Source: Qipengyuania xiamenensis
GTDB lineage: Bacteria; Pseudomonadota; Alphaproteobacteria; Sphingomonadales; Sphingomonadaceae
Length of the DNA: 64,000 nucleotides
NCBI RefSeq assembly: GCF_019711495.1
Contig: NZ_JAIGNM010000001.1
Span: forward strand, 248,001 to 312,000
Direction: 5' to 3'
The notes below the pieces were generated by a model. It was not told the DNA's origin and searched no databases. It saw nothing but the letters and a program-made list of their open reading frames with translations. Positions 38,685 through 47,545 of the stretch are shown piece after piece. The number at the start of each line of letters is the position of its first letter. The stretch's first letter is position 1. The position numbers and the translations under genes were made by a program.

Positions 38685-39446
38685 CGAAGGCGCAGCCTTC
38701 TCACGGCGCTTGACCTCCTGCCACAGCGCCTCCTGCTCGGCCAGGTTGCGATCGGCGAAGTCTCCACCCGCAATTTCTTCCATCGTCCGAAAGCGTCTTT
38801 CGAACTTCCGGTTTGCCGCACGCAATGCATCTTCTGCGTCGATGCCATAAGCGCGGACGAGATTGACTGCTGCGAAAAGAAAGTCGCCAGCCTCTTCCTC
38901 GATTTCAGATTCAGTGGCTGATCTAAGTTCCTCGATTTCTTCAAGAACCTTATCGCGGGGGCCTTCCGTGTCGGGCCAATCGAAGCCGTGGCGCGCAGCG
39001 CGTTTCTGGAGTTTCTGAGCCCGCATCAAAGCCGGTAACGCTATCGCGACACCCTCAAGCGCGCTGGTGGCGCCGGCCGCGGTGCGTTCGGCTGCCTTGA
39101 TGTCTTCCCAGCGCTTATCTTCCATCACGCCGTCTTCGTCGCCGAAGATATGTGGATGCCTGGCTTCCATCTTGTCTGCGATGGACTTCGCGACGTCTGC
39201 GAAAGCGAAATGTCCTGCTTCTTCAGCCATCCGGGCGTGGAAGACGACCTGGAACAGCAAGTCGCCAAGTTCGCCGCGTAGATCCGCCATATCGGATCGT
39301 TCGATAGCGTCGGCGACCTCGTAGGCTTCTTCGATTGTATAGGGAGCGATCGTTTCAAAGCTTTGAGCCGTGTCCCATTCGCAACCGGAAACCGGGTCAC
39401 GCAAGCGTGCCATGATGTTGAGCAAGCGGTCGAGCTGTTCGGACAT
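38679..39446 (-). CDS. mazG: Nucleoside triphosphate pyrophosphohydrolase MazG
   Basis: Cleaves NTPs to NMP and pyrophosphate, limiting aberrant nucleotides. 255 residues with two MazG repeats: N-terminal about 20-100 (WDTAQSFETIAPYTIEEAYE with the metal Glu residues; GELGDLLFQVVFHA) and a C-terminal repeat about 150-220 (EIEEEAGDFLFAAVN). It is intact and is the last core-type gene before the recombinase island. Confidence 0.94.
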   Translation of the reverse strand: MSEQLDRLLNIMARLRDPVSGCEWDTAQSFETIAPYTIEEAYEVADAIERSDMADLRGELGDLLFQVVFHARMAEEAGHFAFADVAKSIADKMEARHPHIFGDEDGVMEDKRWEDIKAAERTAAGATSALEGVAIALPALMRAQKLQKRAARHGFDWPDTEGPRDKVLEEIEELRSATESEIEEEAGDFLFAAVNLVRAYGIDAEDALRAANRKFERRFRTMEEIAGGDFADRNLAEQEALWQEVKRREKAAPSS

Positions 39447-39927
39447 GCGTGTTGGCCAATTTCATCTGTGCGGGGAGTAGGGAGCCTCCTCCGCTAAACC
39501 CAAATACTGGAATGATAATATATATTATGTTAAGGCCGGGCCATTTCATCCTTGTAGCAATTCCTTCAATCTAGTCCGTTCTCCAAGTCAAGTTTAGCTC
39601 ACTTTGCCAGACGATCGCCGCGTTCAGCGCAATCCATGCGGCTAATCCTAAAACCGGTCCTCGAAATCCTCAAAAATCCTCCAAACAGGAAAAATACGCG
39701 CGCTTCGATCTTTGAAATCGAACGATTGCCTGAAAGATCCAGCAATATATTTCCGGATGCCATTCATCTGACCCGCACCACCATTCGCCGCATTTCAATC
39801 AATCAAAGGTCCTGAAAGATCCTGATCGCAGGAAAATATCGTATTTCTAGCTAGTTGAGGTCCTTATCTCGCATTGATTCCCGAATTTTGCCCGGCGATA
39901 AACGCTACAGGATTCGGGAACTGAACA
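39447..39927. other. AT-rich left flank of the recombinase island
   Basis: 481 bases without a gene between mazG and the first recombinase. Base composition shifts to AT. It holds a 14-bp perfect palindrome ATAATATATATTAT (39515-39528), two copies of CCTGAAAGATCC (39729-39740 and 39811-39822, 82 bp apart) and shorter related CCT(C)nAAATCC elements near 39660-39690. It is the expected place for the left end, recombinase-binding sites and the promoter of the element. Confidence 0.5.
39729..39822. repeat. Direct repeat CCTGAAAGATCC, two copies
   Basis: Identical 12-base copies at 39729-39740 and 39811-39822. They lie just upstream of the first recombinase gene, where accessory or arm-type binding sites of tyrosine recombinases are often found. 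Role inferred from place only. Confidence 0.5.
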
Positions 39928-41154
39928 TTGAAGCAGATACGTTTGAACTCGCCACTGGTCCCACCCTCACTTCGCGGGACAGTCGGATGCGATGATAGGC
40001 ATATCCCTCATTTCTGGCTGACCAGATGGACCCAGTTGTGCCTATTCGCTCATGCGCGGTCTACTCGGGAGACTGCGACCAGAGCACTGCTCCAGCTTTA
40101 CGCCACTGCCTACGAAGTCAACGGGACAAGTCTCGACATCACGATGATGTCGCTGGATTTCCCAAAGATCAGAATCTGCCTCAACAGTCATCTACAGAAG
40201 CTCAATAACGATGCAACTCGGCGAAAGGTCGACCTGACGAAACGCTGGGCTTGGTGCATCACGTTTCTCGAGTACGTCTTGGAGGACCTTGGAAAGATAG
40301 AGGACGACCGCTGGCTTGAGATTAAGAGGCAAGTCAGATTGCTTCAAACTGCTTACAGTAATTTCTCTTTTGATGGTCGAGATAAACAGCCTGCGCCCCT
40401 CAGATCTTTGCCATCCATAGTCGTATCGGACCTCTATGAAATTTTTAATCCTGGCTCGGCACGAAATCCATTTCGGTGCGGACGAACCCGGTCTCGTAAC
40501 TACCTCATTTTCCTGACGCTGCTGCAAACGGGAATTCGTCGCAGTGAGATGCTTCTTCTTTACGTGAATTCCATCAACGCCGAGTTCGACGATAGCGCTG
40601 GACGGCTAATTTCGTGGATGGTGCTCAGCGACCTCGATGATGACGAAAACCCCAAGTCGCTCATTGATCCACGGTCTCCGCCACTCAGTCTCAAGAACCC
40701 CATCGCTCGTCGCATTCTACCTATAAGCGAAGAGCTATTGGAAGCTTACGAAGAATATCTCGAGGCCCGACCGGTTAGTAATTGGCCTTTCCTCTTTCTT
40801 TCGCAACGCGGTCGTCCGCTCTCTGTGCGTCAAGTGAACGAGATATTCCAGATGGCGAGCGGCGAGCTCAGGGCAGATGCGGTTCGAGCCTTACATCGGC
40901 AAGGTAAAGCAAACGTCCAGCCACATGACCTGCGCCACACCTGCGCTGTGCGGCGGCTTGTTGGTTACTGCCCGAACGGAAACCTCGATGCCAAAGCTAT
41001 AGAAAGGCTCAGAGTTTTCTTTGGCTGGAATGAAAAATCTGTGATGCCCATGCGGTATGCTCGGGCGTACTTCGAGACTGAATCCGACACCGTCAGGCAG
41101 GACAACTATGACAACTACGTCGCCGCTATCCGCACCTTGGAGCACCTGGCGTGA
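39928..41154 (+). CDS. Tyrosine recombinase 1 of a multi-integrase module (IntA-like)
   Basis: Site-specific tyrosine recombinase of 408 residues. Catalytic residues visible: Arg204 (TGIRRSE), His333/Arg336 (QPHDLRHT), Trp367 and a Tyr at about 377 or 381 (RYARAYF). The start is a TTG at 39928 with a weak GGGA. It overlaps the next gene by four bases. Base composition is AT-richer than flanking core genes. By size, order and coupling it corresponds to the first integrase of Tn554-like or SE-type elements. Confidence 0.88.
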   Translation: MKQIRLNSPLVPPSLRGTVGCDDRHIPHFWLTRWTQLCLFAHARSTRETATRALLQLYATAYEVNGTSLDITMMSLDFPKIRICLNSHLQKLNNDATRRKVDLTKRWAWCITFLEYVLEDLGKIEDDRWLEIKRQVRLLQTAYSNFSFDGRDKQPAPLRSLPSIVVSDLYEIFNPGSARNPFRCGRTRSRNYLIFLTLLQTGIRRSEMLLLYVNSINAEFDDSAGRLISWMVLSDLDDDENPKSLIDPRSPPLSLKNPIARRILPISEELLEAYEEYLEARPVSNWPFLFLSQRGRPLSVRQVNEIFQMASGELRADAVRALHRQGKANVQPHDLRHTCAVRRLVGYCPNGNLDAKAIERLRVFFGWNEKSVMPMRYARAYFETESDTVRQDNYDNYVAAIRTLEHLA

Positions 41155-42665
41155 GTTCCCTCCCTGCCAAATTTGCCAAAGCCTCGTTTCCCGAAGGCAG
41201 AAGCGAGCCTCCCCTGCCCCCACTACCCCGCGCAGTGAAATATTGGGATGATTTTGAAGAGAAGGACCGAATTCTTAGATTCGATAGCGCGTCAAAAGAA
41301 GTTATCCTTCACGACGATGGGAGGATTTTTAAATATGACCTTGCGCCTTTGTCCGAATTTCAAAGTGGGGTCATAGTATTAATTACTGCCCATCTGCTAC
41401 AATCCGGTGATCCGTCCAGCGCGAAAATCTGGCTCAACCATATTTTCGCACTCGTGGAAAAAGCCACACCGAAAATTGTAAACTTCTTGGCCCATCAAAC
41501 GCCGCAAAAGGTTCTAGATGTTTGGTCAACAGCTTTGCTGCCAGAATTCACGCATCCGTATGAGGCAAGCTGCCTAAAAAAGGTCCTTCACTGCTTTTGT
41601 CGAGAAAGTGTGGGTAGCTGGGCGCCTCCCTACCATTCCATGGTTTCGAACCTGCCTTCGCCTCGTCAAGATCCCTTTGCAATCGTCCGATCAGGTGAGT
41701 GCTTCATCCCCGTCGCGGACCAAAAGGCAATCTATAGTTTCATTGATGAGACCGCGAAATCGCTGTCGAGCAATGATAGCGTAGACCTCCGCAGGTTGAT
41801 CGATGCGACCGCGATAATTCTTGCCGATCAACACGCATTTCGATGTGGAACAATTGCTCGTATCAAGGTGGCAGATGTCCGAGTGCACAAAGGTGGCGTG
41901 GTCCACATCACAGCCGCTGTGATCAAGAAGCAACGAAACTCCCAGCGCATCCATATCACACGTAAAGTAAGGCAAGATTGGGCTCAAATAGTTCGATCGC
42001 TTCTTGATCTCAGAGACATGGAAGATACGTCCGCAGATCCGAACCGAAAGCTTCTTGGTCTTACCCCCGATGAAGTTACCAGGTGCATCGCAAATCGAAC
42101 TGAATCTCTTACCGGGACGCGTTGGACCGCTACTGACTTTCGTCACACAAGTGCACAGCGCCAAGTTGATATGGGCGCTTCAGCGGACGAACTAGCTGAC
42201 TTCATGCAGCACAATAGCGTTTTAGTCGGGAACGTCTATTTCGATCAAAGTCCGCACCAAGCCAAACTTGTCAATGACGCCTTGGCAATCTCGCCGGTTT
42301 ACTCGGTTCTACCAGAGATTCATCGAACAAGAATAATCGACAAAAGAGCTTTGATGGGCATTCCCGAAGAGCGTCAGATAGGAGGAATGCCTCATGGCTC
42401 ACCGATCGCCGGGATCGGAGCGTGCGACTCACCGCAATCGCTATGCCAAAAAAATCCGGTCCTTAGCTGCTATGGGTGCCGCAAGTTTCTAGCGGTCAGT
42501 GACGTTAAAATCCATCAGCATGTTGTCGATACGCTTCGCACGGTAGTGATGGATTTCTTCAAGGCTGGTCTCGGTGATGAGAGGTCGCCCGCTTACTTAC
42601 AACTTAAGCGAACGATATCCATCGCCCAGGCATTCGTTGATCAATGCAAAGAGCAGCGGTCATGA
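41151..42665 (+). CDS. Tyrosine-recombinase-fold protein 2 (Tfp-like)
   Basis: A 504-residue recombinase-fold protein. The first Arg (AFRCGTIARIK) and box-II Arg (TDFRHT) are present, but the usual His of HxxR is replaced by Thr. A candidate Tyr is in NVYFDQS. A Cys-rich segment near the C-terminus (GACDSPQSLC then SCYGCRKF) may bind zinc. Loss of one catalytic residue suggests a structural or regulatory partner rather than an independent recombinase. GTG start overlaps the stop of the first gene (GTGA). Confidence 0.82.
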   Translation: MSSLPAKFAKASFPEGRSEPPLPPLPRAVKYWDDFEEKDRILRFDSASKEVILHDDGRIFKYDLAPLSEFQSGVIVLITAHLLQSGDPSSAKIWLNHIFALVEKATPKIVNFLAHQTPQKVLDVWSTALLPEFTHPYEASCLKKVLHCFCRESVGSWAPPYHSMVSNLPSPRQDPFAIVRSGECFIPVADQKAIYSFIDETAKSLSSNDSVDLRRLIDATAIILADQHAFRCGTIARIKVADVRVHKGGVVHITAAVIKKQRNSQRIHITRKVRQDWAQIVRSLLDLRDMEDTSADPNRKLLGLTPDEVTRCIANRTESLTGTRWTATDFRHTSAQRQVDMGASADELADFMQHNSVLVGNVYFDQSPHQAKLVNDALAISPVYSVLPEIHRTRIIDKRALMGIPEERQIGGMPHGSPIAGIGACDSPQSLCQKNPVLSCYGCRKFLAVSDVKIHQHVVDTLRTVVMDFFKAGLGDERSPAYLQLKRTISIAQAFVDQCKEQRS

Positions 42666-44995
42666 ACCAATTCTACGCTAATTGGTTAAAGCTTGCGCGA
42701 TCCACAGCTATCGCGAGGGACCTCATTTGGAATCCCGAGTTTGACAATGTGACTGGCAAGGTTGCCAAAACTCAACGCTGGGGTCTGAATTCGGCGGTCG
42801 GCTTGCCTCCAGACAGAGAAATTTGGATGTCCAATTTTGGGCATCTACTGCGAGATATTGAGTTGCTTCGCAAGGTATCAAAATGTTCGGATAGTAACTG
42901 TAGACCATCCGAATTAATGTCGAAGGATTGGCGCGAGTTTTTGCAGGCCAGCATTTCACATGAACTATTTATCAAGGAGAACAAAGTTTCGAACGCTTCT
43001 GCGCATGCGCGAGCGATAAGAACGATCTCCCTTTGCGCAGGTCAAACTCCACCATGGGAATTGCGACCTGCTGAACTTCAGCAGGCCTATAACATTGCGT
43101 TGCAGTCGGGAACCTCGGGTAAACTCGCGATGAACTTGTCGATGGTCGCTAAAGTCCTCTTCGATGCGAACCACTTGAGTAAATACTGTCCTCTGGTGAC
43201 CTATGCAAAACCATATGAGAGCGTCAGCGCTCTAGAGGGTGAAGAGAGAGTCTCTCGTCAAAAATTGCGCGAAGGAAACAACCACAATGTGCACGCCAAG
43301 CGGGAGCTGCATGAACGCAAGTCTGCTGAAAAGCTTCCTGAGACAGCCGCTTTCTGGGAACTGGTCAGGATAGTTTTCACGGAGAGGCCACGGACGTTTA
43401 CTGATCGCGTCCGCTTCGCCGTTATCAAGCTTCAGATTTTGACAGGTCTTCGCATTGGTGAAGTCGTTATGATCCCGGAGAACTGCTTACGGTGGAAGGA
43501 CTACTACGCGGTCGACGGTCGTTCAGCAGGAGAACTGGGCGGATTTTCAAAGGCGCTGTCACTACGCTATTTTGCACTTAAGCAAGGTGGCCAGACAGGG
43601 GCGCAGTCTCGTCTTGTGGAGAGGTATCAGGAAATCCCTCCTCACTTTGCTGATATCATCGAGGACCTTGTAGGTGAGATAGGCAAGGCAACCGCTCCAT
43701 TGAGGGCGCGCTTGAAGCTTCAGTCAACTACCGGCCGGCTGATTCCGGAATATTCGCCAACCGCGTTGGTCAGTGCGGATGAGATGTACACCCGGATTGC
43801 GGGATCTGTTCAAATCTCGAACCGACCGATTAGCCCGGACTTTAAAGATTCGTACCTCCAAAAACACAATAGCGAACTCTTAAATCCGATCAGGGCGGAG
43901 CAAGTTGCCCATTATAGTTCCACATCATGCAAGCCAGTACGACAGTATTGGAAAAGCCAGAAAGGCGGCCCCCCGATCAGAGACCAGAAAGGCAAGATAA
44001 TTTCTGGCCCGATCGATACGCGTTGCTATTTTTTGGTGAGCGAAGTTGAAGAATTTGTGAAGAGGGAAATGCCCACCAAACTGTCTGATATCAGTCCATT
44101 TATCGCGACAGACGGCAAGCCATTCTATCCTCACCAACTCCTGTTTCTTCAGCCTTCGCGTGCGCTCATCGAGGATCGGAATGGCGGAATTGTTGATGTC
44201 ACAAAATACTTTTCTGTCGGGCGATTAGCGGCCGACGACATCATCTTGCAACTTTCCGGCAAAAAAAGCGGTCTGTTTGACCGCTATGGCGAGACGGAAG
44301 ACGACAAAAAGCTTTCCCTGAATACCCATAGCCTTCGGCACCTCCAGAACACCGAGCTGTTCCGACTAGGCATAACCGATGCCATGATCACAAAGCGATA
44401 TGGCAGGCAGAGCACGGCCCAAAGCGGCGCTTATGATCATAGGAGCTTGCGCGAACAAATCATTGAGCTTGAACTTCCCCCGGAAGCAGCCGCGCTTCCA
44501 GAGAGACTTCACGACACCGCTAAACTGATGCTGGCTAGAAGGATGCGAGGCCCCATCGTAGAAGAATTTCTCGAGATTCAGCGTGAGTCAGGTGACGAAC
44601 AGGCCTTTCGATACCTTGCCGCAGAGGCGGATGGTTTCCACGCTACTCCGTATGGATTTTGCCTTTCGAGTTTCACGGTCGATCCTTGTCCGAAGCACCT
44701 CGAATGCTTCAACGGTTGCAGAAATCTCACCAGAACCGAAAATCCTGTAGAAGAGCAGAATCTTAATCAGCTGCTCGATCGGATGGAGCAGCACCTCTAC
44801 GAGGCCCAGCGCCGGCCCGGTGACAGTCCGGGCATCAGGAATCAGATATCTCATGCATCTACGGTCATTGAGAATCTAAAACTGGCAATTGCCGCGAAGC
44901 CCGGCAGTCAAGTGTTCCCGAATGGCCATGATCTCGCCAGGCCGATAGACCGCTCAGCAACGGTGATAGATACTGCGATCCGATCTCAACAGTAA
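42662..44995 (+). CDS. Large tyrosine recombinase 3 (IntB/TnpB-like)
   Basis: A 777-residue tyrosine recombinase, much larger than phage integrases and like TnpB of Tn554. Catalytic positions: Arg in TGLRIGEV, His/Arg in THSLRHLQ and Tyr in QSGAYDHR. A Cys cluster follows (CLSSF...PCPKHLECFNGC) and may bind zinc. The ATG at 42662 overlaps the upstream stop (ATGA), which decides between it and the in-frame ATG at 42644. It is AT-richer than the core genome. Confidence 0.88.
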   Translation: MNQFYANWLKLARSTAIARDLIWNPEFDNVTGKVAKTQRWGLNSAVGLPPDREIWMSNFGHLLRDIELLRKVSKCSDSNCRPSELMSKDWREFLQASISHELFIKENKVSNASAHARAIRTISLCAGQTPPWELRPAELQQAYNIALQSGTSGKLAMNLSMVAKVLFDANHLSKYCPLVTYAKPYESVSALEGEERVSRQKLREGNNHNVHAKRELHERKSAEKLPETAAFWELVRIVFTERPRTFTDRVRFAVIKLQILTGLRIGEVVMIPENCLRWKDYYAVDGRSAGELGGFSKALSLRYFALKQGGQTGAQSRLVERYQEIPPHFADIIEDLVGEIGKATAPLRARLKLQSTTGRLIPEYSPTALVSADEMYTRIAGSVQISNRPISPDFKDSYLQKHNSELLNPIRAEQVAHYSSTSCKPVRQYWKSQKGGPPIRDQKGKIISGPIDTRCYFLVSEVEEFVKREMPTKLSDISPFIATDGKPFYPHQLLFLQPSRALIEDRNGGIVDVTKYFSVGRLAADDIILQLSGKKSGLFDRYGETEDDKKLSLNTHSLRHLQNTELFRLGITDAMITKRYGRQSTAQSGAYDHRSLREQIIELELPPEAAALPERLHDTAKLMLARRMRGPIVEEFLEIQRESGDEQAFRYLAAEADGFHATPYGFCLSSFTVDPCPKHLECFNGCRNLTRTENPVEEQNLNQLLDRMEQHLYEAQRRPGDSPGIRNQISHASTVIENLKLAIAAKPGSQVFPNGHDLARPIDRSATVIDTAIRSQQ

Positions 44996-45004
44996 GAATT
45001 GCAC

Positions 45005-45457
45005 GTGTCATTATCGGATCAGGATCTGGAAAAGCTCGGAGCGGTGCTGGAGAAAATGCTCCTCGAGGACGAGAACATAACGACCCGGAACATCATCGCC
45101 CGCTTGCCCAAATTGTTTCGTCATCCCACGGATATCGCGAGACCCCCTGCCATCCGTGAACTATATCTAGCGGCTAAAGAACGCCAAGAAAACATACGAC
45201 TTGCTGCAGCAAAATTAAAAGATTCCAAGAACACGCTGGCTGCAAAGATTGAAACACAGGCACAGAAGATTGCCTCCTTGGAAGCGGACCTGCAACTCTT
45301 AGTGGCTTCGCACAAAGCAATGTACGCGGCGGTCGGCGAAATGGGCGCACTGAAGGCCTGGCTCGCTTTCTTCGAGCGGCATCAGGACTCCCTTGATGCA
45401 CTCACTAGATTGCAAGCGGTTCCGACAAGGACCTCTCCTAAGAAAACCAAACCTTAG
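45005..45457 (+). CDS. Small coiled-coil recombination accessory protein (TnpC/Srap-like)
   Basis: A protein of about 150 residues, mostly helical. The central part (about residues 50-100; LAAKIETQAQKIASLEADLQ) is a coiled coil. It is the fourth gene of the recombinase cluster, nine bases after intB, in the place of TnpC of Tn554 or Srap of SE elements. Start is GTG at 45005; a TTG six bases upstream is possible. Function inferred from position, size and coiled coil. Confidence 0.7.
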   Translation: MSLSDQDLEKLGAVLEKMLLEDENITTRNIIARLPKLFRHPTDIARPPAIRELYLAAKERQENIRLAAAKLKDSKNTLAAKIETQAQKIASLEADLQLLVASHKAMYAAVGEMGALKAWLAFFERHQDSLDALTRLQAVPTRTSPKKTKP

Positions 45458-46015
45458 CATTGGCTCACTCGGTCAGATGGAGTGGCCCTGCCCTCCCCTT
45501 CCTGGCGAACCAGCATTGGAACAAGATAATGCCCCAAACTCACGATAACGTTCTTTATCGTGATATCTCCAATATTGGGCTATTAGCGCGAATTTGAGCG
45601 CGCTCCGATTTAGGTCGATGTCGCGGATCGATAGGGGGATAGATCGTTCGGTTTGTAGGCCATTTTTGGCCAAATTTGACGCTGATCCTTACACACTATT
45701 GTTTGGTATCAACGGGTTGGTCAAATGGCACGAAATGGGACGAGAACGACCAATTTTTGCCCATTTTTGCTCATATCAGGAAGATTCTGGAAGGCTCTTG
45801 CATCGCCGCAAATGTTCTGCGACGCATCGGACATCGCTGGTGAGTCCCAGCGGTGGGGCGTCGTAACCCCAGAGTTCTCGGCCGGTCACATATCAGTGGC
45901 CGGGTGGCCGTCGCGCATGTCCAAGGCTCCGCCTAAAGGCGGCGGCGCCTTGGCGAGAGCTCAGGTTACGAACACCCGGCTCTGCCGGTCCGCCCCTATC
46001 AGATGGAGGACTGGC
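45458..46015. other. Non-coding stretch behind the recombinases
   Basis: 558 bases with no convincing gene; the short open frames here have poor composition and no ribosome-binding sites. It holds a 9-bp inverted repeat with 6-base loop, TCACGATAA/TTATCGTGA (45540-45563), T-rich sequence around 45740-45780, and the GC-rich hairpin at 45921-45953 in the leader of the next gene. Confidence 0.4.
45921..45953 (+). promoter_or_regulatory. GC-rich leader hairpin upstream of 46016 gene
   Basis: CCAAGGC (45921-45927) pairs with GCCTTGG (45947-45953), and inside it CCGCC-TAAA-GGCGG forms a second stem. It stands 62 bases before the start codon. No T run follows, so an attenuator or leader structure is likelier than a terminator. 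Confidence 0.45.
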
Positions 46016-46339
46016 ATGTATTTTTCTTTCAATGGCTTTTTCGCTGTCGACGAATTGGAAAAACTCTCTCTCGCATTGAGCGATCTTCTGCAGGCAGAGG
46101 GTCTCGACACGCTTAGCGATGTTTCTGTCTCCTTCCTTGGATGGAGAGGCAAAGAGCGTTGCCAAATTGTCGACCCAGACGGGTTCGTCACAACAATCTC
46201 TACGGACTGGGAAGAGGTGGGAAGAACCCGCGGGAGTTCCAAGGTTCAACTCCATCTGCCTGCCGGAATAACTATTCGTGACCGACCTCAGGATCTTGAA
46301 TGGAGCCCCTTAGCGGTATTGGCGCGACGTGATGATTGA
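46016..46339 (+). CDS. Hypothetical cargo protein
   Basis: A 107-residue soluble protein I do not recognise. Start at 46016 is well supported by GGAGGA five bases upstream. It begins MYFSFNGFFAVDELEKL, has a helical N-terminal half and a more beta-like C-terminal half, and shows no metal or catalytic motif. It lies in the accessory stretch after the recombinase genes behind a strongly structured leader. Confidence 0.6.
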   Translation: MYFSFNGFFAVDELEKLSLALSDLLQAEGLDTLSDVSVSFLGWRGKERCQIVDPDGFVTTISTDWEEVGRTRGSSKVQLHLPAGITIRDRPQDLEWSPLAVLARRDD

Positions 46340-46443
46340 ATTCCTGAGCGCACAATGCCGGAGGCCACTTCTATTACCTCTCCGTAAACCTTGATCGAGA
46401 CAGTAGTCTCGGAAAGACTGCTCCTGCGGCTCTTAATTGGAGC

Positions 46444-46752
46444 ATGCCATGCAAAATGAATGAGCTGAATCTGGCGGTACTTCTTGAAAGTGGCCGCACA
46501 TCAGAAGCGCGAAAGATGCTTCAGAACGGAGTACAGGTCGTCGGGGGCATCGGCGCCCGCTCAACTCAAGCAGCTATCGAAGCCGCCACTCGTCTATATG
46601 CCGGCGACCTGATCTCCACGCTTCTATTCATGAACAAGTCCCATCCCTGGCTGGATGGCCAAACACCTATCGAACGTGCGGAGCAGTCGGACGAAGGTCT
46701 TGAGTTCGTGATCGATATGATCGGTGCAATCGAGTCCGGGGTTTACATCTGA
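46444..46752 (+). CDS. MbcA/ParS/Xre-type antitoxin-like protein (DUF2384), copy 1
   Basis: A 102-residue protein whose C-terminus (about residues 62-102; NKSHPWLDGQTPIERAEQ, then GAIESGVYI) matches the toxin-binding DUF2384 domain of MbcA/ParS/Xre antitoxins. The N-terminus replaces the usual HTH with a short helical stretch. Its stop shares a base with the start of the next, related gene (TGATG). The usual RES-domain toxin is not found next to it. Confidence 0.72.
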   Translation: MPCKMNELNLAVLLESGRTSEARKMLQNGVQVVGGIGARSTQAAIEAATRLYAGDLISTLLFMNKSHPWLDGQTPIERAEQSDEGLEFVIDMIGAIESGVYI

Positions 46753-47150
46753 TGGGCACGCCCTCGGTCGGATCGGAAAGTACGAAAAGAGATAGCGCTT
46801 GCCTTCATGCCTTCGGTAATATCGCAGCGCATTGGGACATGACCGCTTCAGAGCAATGCCACCTCCTCGGGGTCGGCGACGAAAAGGTCCTGCAGGACTG
46901 GATGGAGCGTCTTCGAGCCGGCGATAACGTGTCGCTAACCAAGGATGTACTGGAAGGCATCGGCTGTGTCCTCTCAATCTACGCATCGCTGGTGATCCTG
47001 CTCAACCATGATCGATCGAAAGGCTGGGTGCGCGCGCCCAATCGAGCTCCGCTATTTGGAGGCAGGTGCGCGATGTCTCTGATGACGAGCGGAAAGCGCA
47101 AGGACCTGGAAGATGTCGCTCGGTACTTGCTGAGCGAACGCTACAGATGA
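46752..47150 (+). CDS. MbcA/ParS/Xre-type antitoxin-like protein (DUF2384), copy 2
   Basis: A 132-residue protein with an Xre-like helical region (about residues 20-75; IAAHWDMTASEQCHLLGVGDE) and a toxin-binding C-terminus typical of MbcA/ParS antitoxins (GWVRAPNRAPLFGG, about residues 95-108). Translation is coupled to the preceding paralogue. Two antitoxin-like genes in tandem with no RES toxin is unusual; it may act on a toxin elsewhere or be a transcription regulator. Confidence 0.75.
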   Translation: MGTPSVGSESTKRDSACLHAFGNIAAHWDMTASEQCHLLGVGDEKVLQDWMERLRAGDNVSLTKDVLEGIGCVLSIYASLVILLNHDRSKGWVRAPNRAPLFGGRCAMSLMTSGKRKDLEDVARYLLSERYR

Positions 47151-47208
47151 TTGGGCCATTTACATGCTCGCCGCCTACCACCCTCGTCCTGTGGCGTGAG
47201 CGTGTGCA

Positions 47209-47478
47209 ATGAAGACTTCACTTGCCAATACGCCAGCAACATCAGGACAAGGGTACGATGCCGTCTTGCATGATTGGATCATTTTACCGCTGCCCGACTA
47301 TCCCGGCACGCACCTTCTAGTCGGGATCGTATCCAGCGACCGCAAGAACCGCTTTGCCGATGGAAGATGCATTCACACATCCGCGTTCGTCACTCCGCTC
47401 GACGAAATCGTCGAAGGTGCGGTCGCCGAAACCCTCAACACCCGATACCTGCTCGGAGAAGAACGCGAACGTAACTGA
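47209..47478 (+). CDS. Small hypothetical protein
   Basis: An 89-residue protein with no motif I recognise. It follows the second antitoxin-like gene by 58 bases on the same strand. It has a beta-like middle (HDWIILPLPDYPGTHLLVGIV) and a helical C-terminus. The ribosome-binding site is weak. It is not a RES toxin by sequence. Confidence 0.5.
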   Translation: MKTSLANTPATSGQGYDAVLHDWIILPLPDYPGTHLLVGIVSSDRKNRFADGRCIHTSAFVTPLDEIVEGAVAETLNTRYLLGEERERN

Positions 47479-47545
47479 ATGAGTGCCAGACAACGCGCGG
47501 TGAGACGGTCCCGGGATCGCGGAAATCGCTAGAAGGGTTCTATTC

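Noticed and set aside
45540-45563. Inverted repeat TCACGATAA/TTATCGTGA as a terminator of the recombinase operon
   Set aside because: No T run follows on either strand; it is more likely an operator or element-end motif, so it is only mentioned with the intergenic stretch.
45594-45866. 90-codon open frame in the gap after the recombinases
   Set aside because: No ribosome-binding site, unusual composition and partial overlap with leader sequence of the 46016 gene; treated as non-coding.
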